This document shows, in pieces, positions 60,074 through 64,000 of a stretch of 64,000 nt of DNA. The DNA is from Leptofilum sp965223525 (GTDB taxonomy: Bacteria; Chloroflexota; Anaerolineae; Promineifilales; Promineifilaceae). The stretch lies in the NCBI RefSeq assembly GCF_965223525.1, contig NZ_CBDCWX010000005.1, positions 2,356,001 to 2,420,000 on the forward strand, read 5' to 3'. The position numbers and the translations under genes are program-made. Within the stretch, counting starts at the first letter, position 1; each line of letters begins with the position of its first letter. The notes under the pieces were generated by a model, which worked only from the letters and a program-made list of their open reading frames with translations, made no database searches and was not told where the DNA came from.

Positions 60074-61003
60074 ATGACAAACTCGATTATCGAAGTAAAA
60101 GATTTTCGCAAAGTCTACGGTGATTTTGTGGCCGTAGATGGCATTAGCTTCGACGTGAAGCAGGGCGAGATATTTGGACTGCTTGGCCCCAACGGTGCCG
60201 GGAAGACCACCATCCTGGAGAGCCTGGAGGGGATTCGTACGCCTGACGGCGGAACGCTACGGGTAGGCGATGTAGACCCCACGCATGAACCGCGCAAGCT
60301 GCGTAACATGATCGGCGTGCAGCTACAATCTGCTGGCCTACCGGAAAGCATTACCGCTGAAGAAGCGATGAAATTGTTCTGCGCCTACCACGATACAGCG
60401 CCTCGATTTGACCTGCTGGAACGGCTGGGACTGGCCGAAAAACGCAAGGCTCAGTTCTATGAACTCTCGACCGGACAGCAGCGGCGACTGACGCTGGCGC
60501 TGGCCATCGCCCATGATCCGCAGGTGCTTTTTCTGGACGAGCCGACAGCCGGACTGGATGTAGCGACGCGGGTTGAACTGCATGCGTTGATGCGAGAGCT
60601 GCAAGCCAACGGCACGACCATCATCATGGCTACTCATGACATGGCCGAAGCGGAAGAGATGTCAGATCGGGTAGCGATTTTGCTCAATCACAAATTGGCG
60701 ACTGTTGGCACGCCAATGGAAATCACGGCAACGGGTGCTGGTCTCACTAAGGTGTCGGTGCATACCAAAAACGGCTGCCTGACCAACCCGACGGCCAAAA
60801 TTCCGGCGGTGCAGCAGCGCAAAGCGAAGGGTGAATATACGATCATGTACAGCACGGACATTGGACAGACGGTTACGGCCGTCATTGCTCACATCAAAAC
60901 TCAAAATGATACGTTGATCGATTTGCGTGTGGAACGACCGTCACTGGAAGATCGCTTCCTGGAAATTACCGATTACAAACATGGCTCTCAAGGAGGTGCC
61001 TGA
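60074..61003 (+). CDS. ABC exporter ATPase (third pair)
   Basis: The protein has 309 residues. It has VKDFRKVYGDFVAVDGISF, Walker A LLGPNGAGKTTILESL, signature ELSTGQQRRLTLALAI (a T replaces the second G of SGGQ), Walker B VLFLDEPTAGLDVATR and H-loop MATHDMAEAEEM. The C-terminal accessory domain ends with LRVERPSLEDRFLEITD. GAAGGAGG precedes the ATG. Its last base overlaps the start of the next gene (TGATGG), showing tight coupling. Confidence 0.9.
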   Translation: MTNSIIEVKDFRKVYGDFVAVDGISFDVKQGEIFGLLGPNGAGKTTILESLEGIRTPDGGTLRVGDVDPTHEPRKLRNMIGVQLQSAGLPESITAEEAMKLFCAYHDTAPRFDLLERLGLAEKRKAQFYELSTGQQRRLTLALAIAHDPQVLFLDEPTAGLDVATRVELHALMRELQANGTTIIMATHDMAEAEEMSDRVAILLNHKLATVGTPMEITATGAGLTKVSVHTKNGCLTNPTAKIPAVQQRKAKGEYTIMYSTDIGQTVTAVIAHIKTQNDTLIDLRVERPSLEDRFLEITDYKHGSQGGA

Positions 61004-61812
61004 TGGCCGCCTTTATCACCCATTTCTCGTTTGAATTTCGTAGCGGCATTCGCAACAAGCAGCTGCTCCTGATGAATTATCTGTTTCCCATTGGCTTTTA
61101 CCTGATGATGGGCTTTGTCATGGCCGGAATCAATCCCCTGTTTTTGGACACGATGACCCCGGCGATGGTTATCTTTGCCGTTCTGGCTGCCACTTTGCTG
61201 GGTATTCCCGATCCATTGGTCAACGCCCGCGAAAATGGCATCTTTCGCAGCTATAAAATCAACGGCGTCCCTGCCATTTCGATCTTGATCATCCCTGCGT
61301 TAACAACGATGCTGCACCTGTTCATCGTGACCGTGATCATCACGGCAACTGCACCTTTGCTCTTTGATGCCCCGGCTCCGACGAACTGGTTTAACTATGC
61401 CTTGATTTTCTTCGTTTTGGCTTTTGCCATGGCCGGTATCAGCGTCTTGATTGGCGTAGTGTCACCCAATTCACGGGTGACAGTCCTGTATTCTCAACTA
61501 TTTTTCATCCCCTCGATTTTACTAGCCGGGATGATGTTTCCATACGAGATGCTGCCTGATGCGGTCGGGAAAATAGCCCAGCTTCTTCCAGCCACTCAGG
61601 CAATGAATGCCTTCAAAGGGTTGGCCATGGGTGGTGTCGCTGACTTCAATCCCTGGATGTCTGCCATTTTGCTGTTTATCGCTGGTTTGATCGCATTTGG
61701 ATTGGCGGTTTACCTCTTTAGCTGGGATCGTCGCAACGCGAAAAGACGAGGCCATCCCCTGCTGGCGCTGTTGTGCCTACTGCCTTTCGTCATTGGCATG
61801 TTTCTAGGGTGA
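61003..61812 (+). CDS. ABC-2 type permease (third pair)
   Basis: The protein has 269 residues with six helices. It starts MAAFITHFSFEFRSGIRNKQ, a cytoplasmic amphipathic coupling segment, then LLMNYLFPIGFYLMMGFV. The ABC-2 loop is ARENGIFRSYKINGVPAIS and a second hydrophobic half starts at FALAFAMAGISVLIG, read here as LAFAMAGISVLIGVVS. It overlaps the ATPase gene by one base. The substrate is unknown. Confidence 0.88.
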   Translation: MAAFITHFSFEFRSGIRNKQLLLMNYLFPIGFYLMMGFVMAGINPLFLDTMTPAMVIFAVLAATLLGIPDPLVNARENGIFRSYKINGVPAISILIIPALTTMLHLFIVTVIITATAPLLFDAPAPTNWFNYALIFFVLAFAMAGISVLIGVVSPNSRVTVLYSQLFFIPSILLAGMMFPYEMLPDAVGKIAQLLPATQAMNAFKGLAMGGVADFNPWMSAILLFIAGLIAFGLAVYLFSWDRRNAKRRGHPLLALLCLLPFVIGMFLG

Positions 61813-61864
61813 GTCAGGGGAGTTATTTGTGAATTGAGGAATGCGTAAACAAGGGAGTAAGAAG

Positions 61865-62710
61865 ATGGTTATTAAAAGGGAAACGAAAACTACGGTTCGT
61901 CAAATTATCATTTTTGCGGCGTTGGTGAACGTACTCGGGTGGTTGGGTCCGGTATTGGGAGGCAGTCCGACAGAACCTGGGCTCGGCTTGCTGGTGTGGG
62001 GTGTTGCCCCGATTGTGTCGGCATTGATCATGCGATTTGTGCTGCGAGATAAGGTGTCTTTAGGGTTTGGCTTGAAGTTGAGGGGAAACGGCCGTTACTA
62101 CCTCCTCAGCCTCCTTTTCTATCCGGTCATCATTTTGCTCGTGCTGGTTCTAGGGCTGCTATTGGGAGCCAGTACAATCAGCAGTTTTACCGGAGCAGAA
62201 TTTATGGTAGCCCTGATGCCAATTGCTATCACCTCTTTCATCTTTGGCTTTTTTGAGGAAGTGGGCTGGCGTGGCTATCTGGCTCCCAAGGTGGCTGAGA
62301 TTCACACTGGTTTATTAGGCCATACCATTGTTGGCCTAATCTGGGCTTCATGGCACTTTCCGTACCTGCGCGAACTGTGGGGGCACACATCTGAGGGCAT
62401 GACGACGCTGCTACCCCGTTTTATTCTTGGCACAATTATTGCTGCTATCGTCTATGGCGAAATCAGAATGCGAACTCGATCCGTCTGGCCTGCCGTCCTG
62501 ATGCATGGCATAGGCAATACCGTTGCCAACACCCTGCTAGCCGGAACAGATGGGGCTGCCTTAATGACGTTGGTTCCTGGTAAAGAGTGGCTCAGTTCGT
62601 TTGGCATAGAAGGCGTGATAATGATAGCCCTCTCTGGACTACTTGCAGCAGTTCTGTACCGCAAACGACACAACCTCAAACTGGCTCTCACTCACCCAAC
62701 GTATTCTTGA
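61865..62710 (+). CDS. CPBP (Rce1-like) intramembrane protease
   Basis: The ATG at 61865 with GGGAG seven bases upstream gives 281 residues. About eight helices carry the catalytic EExxxR-like FGFFEEVGWRGYLAPKVAEI, the HxxxH-type VGLIWASWHFPYLRELWG and the last His in VLMHGIGNTVANTLL. This is an M79-type glutamic protease of the CPBP family. It follows the third exporter pair by 52 bases in the same direction, as the other CPBP gene precedes the second pair, so protease and exporter may act together on one peptide or confer immunity to it. Confidence 0.85.
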   Translation: MVIKRETKTTVRQIIIFAALVNVLGWLGPVLGGSPTEPGLGLLVWGVAPIVSALIMRFVLRDKVSLGFGLKLRGNGRYYLLSLLFYPVIILLVLVLGLLLGASTISSFTGAEFMVALMPIAITSFIFGFFEEVGWRGYLAPKVAEIHTGLLGHTIVGLIWASWHFPYLRELWGHTSEGMTTLLPRFILGTIIAAIVYGEIRMRTRSVWPAVLMHGIGNTVANTLLAGTDGAALMTLVPGKEWLSSFGIEGVIMIALSGLLAAVLYRKRHNLKLALTHPTYS

Positions 62711-62778
62711 AGGACATACCTGAGTGGCTTGGTTTGTTTGAGAATCTATTCCGTTTTGGTTCAACTTGGGAGGACAAG

Positions 62779-63840
62779 ATGATTACCAAAGTGATGACCG
62801 ATGTCGTAAAAAACCATCGCATCGTGGTAACAAAACATGGTGCGCCAGATGTGTTACAGATGATAGAAGAGGATCTGCCTGAACCGAAGCGAGGCGAAGT
62901 GCGCGTGCAGGTGCTGGCCGCAGGCGTCTCTGCGTATGACCTGATGTTCCGCCAGTCGGGGCGGCTGCCGGGGACGCCCAAATCGCCGTTTACGCTGGGT
63001 GAGGATATTGTGGGTGTGGTGGATGCGGTTGGGGAGGGGGTAACGGCCCTTTCCCCAGGACAAACAGTAGCCGCAGCAACCTTTGCGCTAGGCTTGGGTG
63101 GCGGCTATACAGAATATCTCTGTCTGCCCGCCGATGAGTTAGTTCCCGTCCCGGCAGGTGTAGACCCGGCCGAAGCGGTCTGCGTGGTGGTGAATTACCT
63201 CACGGCTCACATGGCGATGCACCGCGTCGCTGGCGTGCGCCGTGGTGAGCGCGTCCTTGTACACGGCGCGGCGGGCGGCGTTGGCTCGGCGCTACTCGAT
63301 CTGGGCAGGTTGGCCGGGCTGGAGATGTTTGGCACGGCGTCTAGCTATAACCATGAGCTGGTCTCCGCACTGAGGGCGACGCCTATTGACTACCGCAAGG
63401 AAGATTTTGTTAAGCGCAGCCACAGCCTGACGGGTGATGGCGTGGACGTGGTGTTTGATCATATTGGTGGCGCTGGGCAGCTATGGCGGTCGTATAAGGC
63501 GTTGGGGAGAAACGGCCGTCTCGTCTGGTTCGGCGTGGCGGCAACAAAAAAGTCGGGGTTGCGCGTCATTCCCTTGACGCTATTGACGGTTGGACTGCTC
63601 AAGCTTTTGCCCGGCAGCAAGCATTTGCTGCTCACCCCAGACCTGAGTAAAGAAAAGGCGTGGTATTTAGAGACATTGGCAGAACTGCTCGGTCTGTTGG
63701 CGGCGGGTAAGCTCAAGCCAGTCGTAACAGCACGCATTCCCCTGGCCGAGGCGGCGTGCGCCCACGAGCTACTGGAGCGCGATGGCTATGCTGGAAAAGT
63801 TGTACTCGTGACGCAAAGAGGAGGACAAAATCATGTCTAA
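62779..63840 (+). CDS. MDR-superfamily oxidoreductase (quinone oxidoreductase-like)
   Basis: The ATG at 62779 has AGGAC upstream and gives 353 residues. The GroES-like start is KHGAPDVLQMIEEDLPEP, then RVQVLAAGVSAYDLMFRQSG and FTLGEDIVGVVDAVGEGV. The NADPH site is VLVHGAAGGVGSALLDLG. No zinc ligands are seen, so it belongs to the zinc-free quinone oxidoreductase group. A reduced enone or quinone is likely; the substrate is unknown. Its longer open frame (from 62587) overlaps the protease gene and is rejected. It overlaps the next lipoprotein gene by eight bases. Confidence 0.85.
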   Translation: MITKVMTDVVKNHRIVVTKHGAPDVLQMIEEDLPEPKRGEVRVQVLAAGVSAYDLMFRQSGRLPGTPKSPFTLGEDIVGVVDAVGEGVTALSPGQTVAAATFALGLGGGYTEYLCLPADELVPVPAGVDPAEAVCVVVNYLTAHMAMHRVAGVRRGERVLVHGAAGGVGSALLDLGRLAGLEMFGTASSYNHELVSALRATPIDYRKEDFVKRSHSLTGDGVDVVFDHIGGAGQLWRSYKALGRNGRLVWFGVAATKKSGLRVIPLTLLTVGLLKLLPGSKHLLLTPDLSKEKAWYLETLAELLGLLAAGKLKPVVTARIPLAEAACAHELLERDGYAGKVVLVTQRGGQNHV

Positions 63841-64000
63841 AGGAATTGTGCTTGGGTTGTTGATTCTATGCGGATCGTTATTGGTTGCTTGCAGTGGCAG
63901 AGGTGAGGCCGTGGTTCCGAAAGCAGAAATGATTCGCTGTACGGCCGCTTATCGTGCCAGTGTAGCCCAGAGCATTGAACGCGAAGAATCAGTCACTTTC
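63833..64000 (+). CDS. Lipoprotein, N-terminal part, cut by window edge
   Basis: The ATG at 63833 has GAGGAGG upstream and overlaps the stop of the oxidoreductase gene. The 56 visible residues show a lipoprotein signal (GIVLGLLILCGSLLVACSG). The start of the mature part contains a Cys in EMIRCTAAYRASVAQSIE. It is co-transcribed with the oxidoreductase. The family is not identifiable from this fragment. Confidence 0.6.
   Translation, partial: MSKGIVLGLLILCGSLLVACSGRGEAVVPKAEMIRCTAAYRASVAQSIEREESVTF

Larger units (their letters stand above)
2115..63519. repeat. Highly iterated palindrome ACGGCCGT dispersed over the window
   Basis: About 90 copies counted by eye (first 2115-2122, last 63512-63519), where about one is expected for an 8-mer in 64 kb. 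The core is often extended to AACGGCCGTT or GAAACGGCCGTTT. Most copies lie in coding sequence in all three frames, producing T-A-V, N-G-R or R-P in unrelated proteins. None occurs in 1-2050 or in the AT-rich gene at 41093-41863. Density falls to about seven copies in the last 12 kb. Confidence 0.9.

Noticed and set aside
62587..62778. Longer frame for the oxidoreductase
   Set aside because: It overlaps the protease gene and the MDR fold begins only after 62779.
1..64000. tRNA, rRNA, CRISPR arrays, intact insertion sequences
   Set aside because: None was recognisable by eye on either strand; a covariance-model search would be needed to exclude small RNAs.

Overview
The window looks like a stretch of chromosome from an uncultured or little-studied Chloroflexota bacterium (Anaerolineae-like). 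This is an inference from style: lipoproteins with VEVTR repeats and Thr/Pro-rich linkers, a MalT-like regulator, several peptide and sugar ABC systems, and a mid-50s GC look. The most pervasive feature is an iterated palindrome, ACGGCCGT, found about 90 times by eye where about one copy would be expected. It sits mostly inside genes and leaves recurring ETAV, NGR or RP tracts in unrelated proteins. AT-rich islands (1-2050 and 41093-41863) lack it, and it is sparse from about 51.6 kb onward, which suggests different histories for those parts. I found no tRNA, rRNA, CRISPR array or intact insertion sequence.

Layout. 1-2050: C-terminal part of an AT-rich SF2 helicase. 2.1-7 kb: an extracytoplasmic propeller-like protein flanked by a direct repeat, a choline/ethanolamine-kinase-like enzyme, a divergent methylaspartate-ammonia-lyase relative and small membrane proteins. 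7-13.9 kb (minus strand): a complete peptide/nickel-type ABC importer (binding protein, two permeases, fused double ATPase) ending in a CBS-ACT protein. 14.4-21.7 kb: a DUF3048 lipoprotein, a citrate synthase, a threonine dehydratase, an HTH-citrate synthase fusion, a VEVTR lipoprotein and an epoxide-hydrolase-like enzyme.

22-46 kb is a galactoside catabolic island. It holds a sugar ABC importer under a sigma70 promoter with a LacI-type operator, a GH4 alpha-galactosidase-like enzyme, galT, galK, galE, a LacI regulator carrying nearly the same operator at its own promoter, a GH42 beta-galactosidase, an FGGY kinase and a HAD phosphatase. Together these would import alpha- and beta-galactosides, hydrolyse them and pass galactose through the Leloir pathway. 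Set within it are a kinase-fold protein of unknown role (28583-30052), an FG-GAP/UnbV protein, and a small ArsR-type-regulated ABC exporter whose permease is fused to a YhfC-type intramembrane protease.

46-48 kb: a DUF411 metal-binding lipoprotein whose first motif cysteine is encoded by an in-frame TGA (candidate selenocysteine or fresh nonsense mutation), a Cys-rich small protein and a HAD hydrolase. 48.4-64 kb: a MalT-like LuxR regulator followed by an array of three ABC-2 exporter pairs mixed with two CPBP (Rce1-like) intramembrane proteases, a beta-lactamase-fold hydrolase, an SRPBCC-like protein, small membrane proteins, an MDR oxidoreductase and the start of a lipoprotein.
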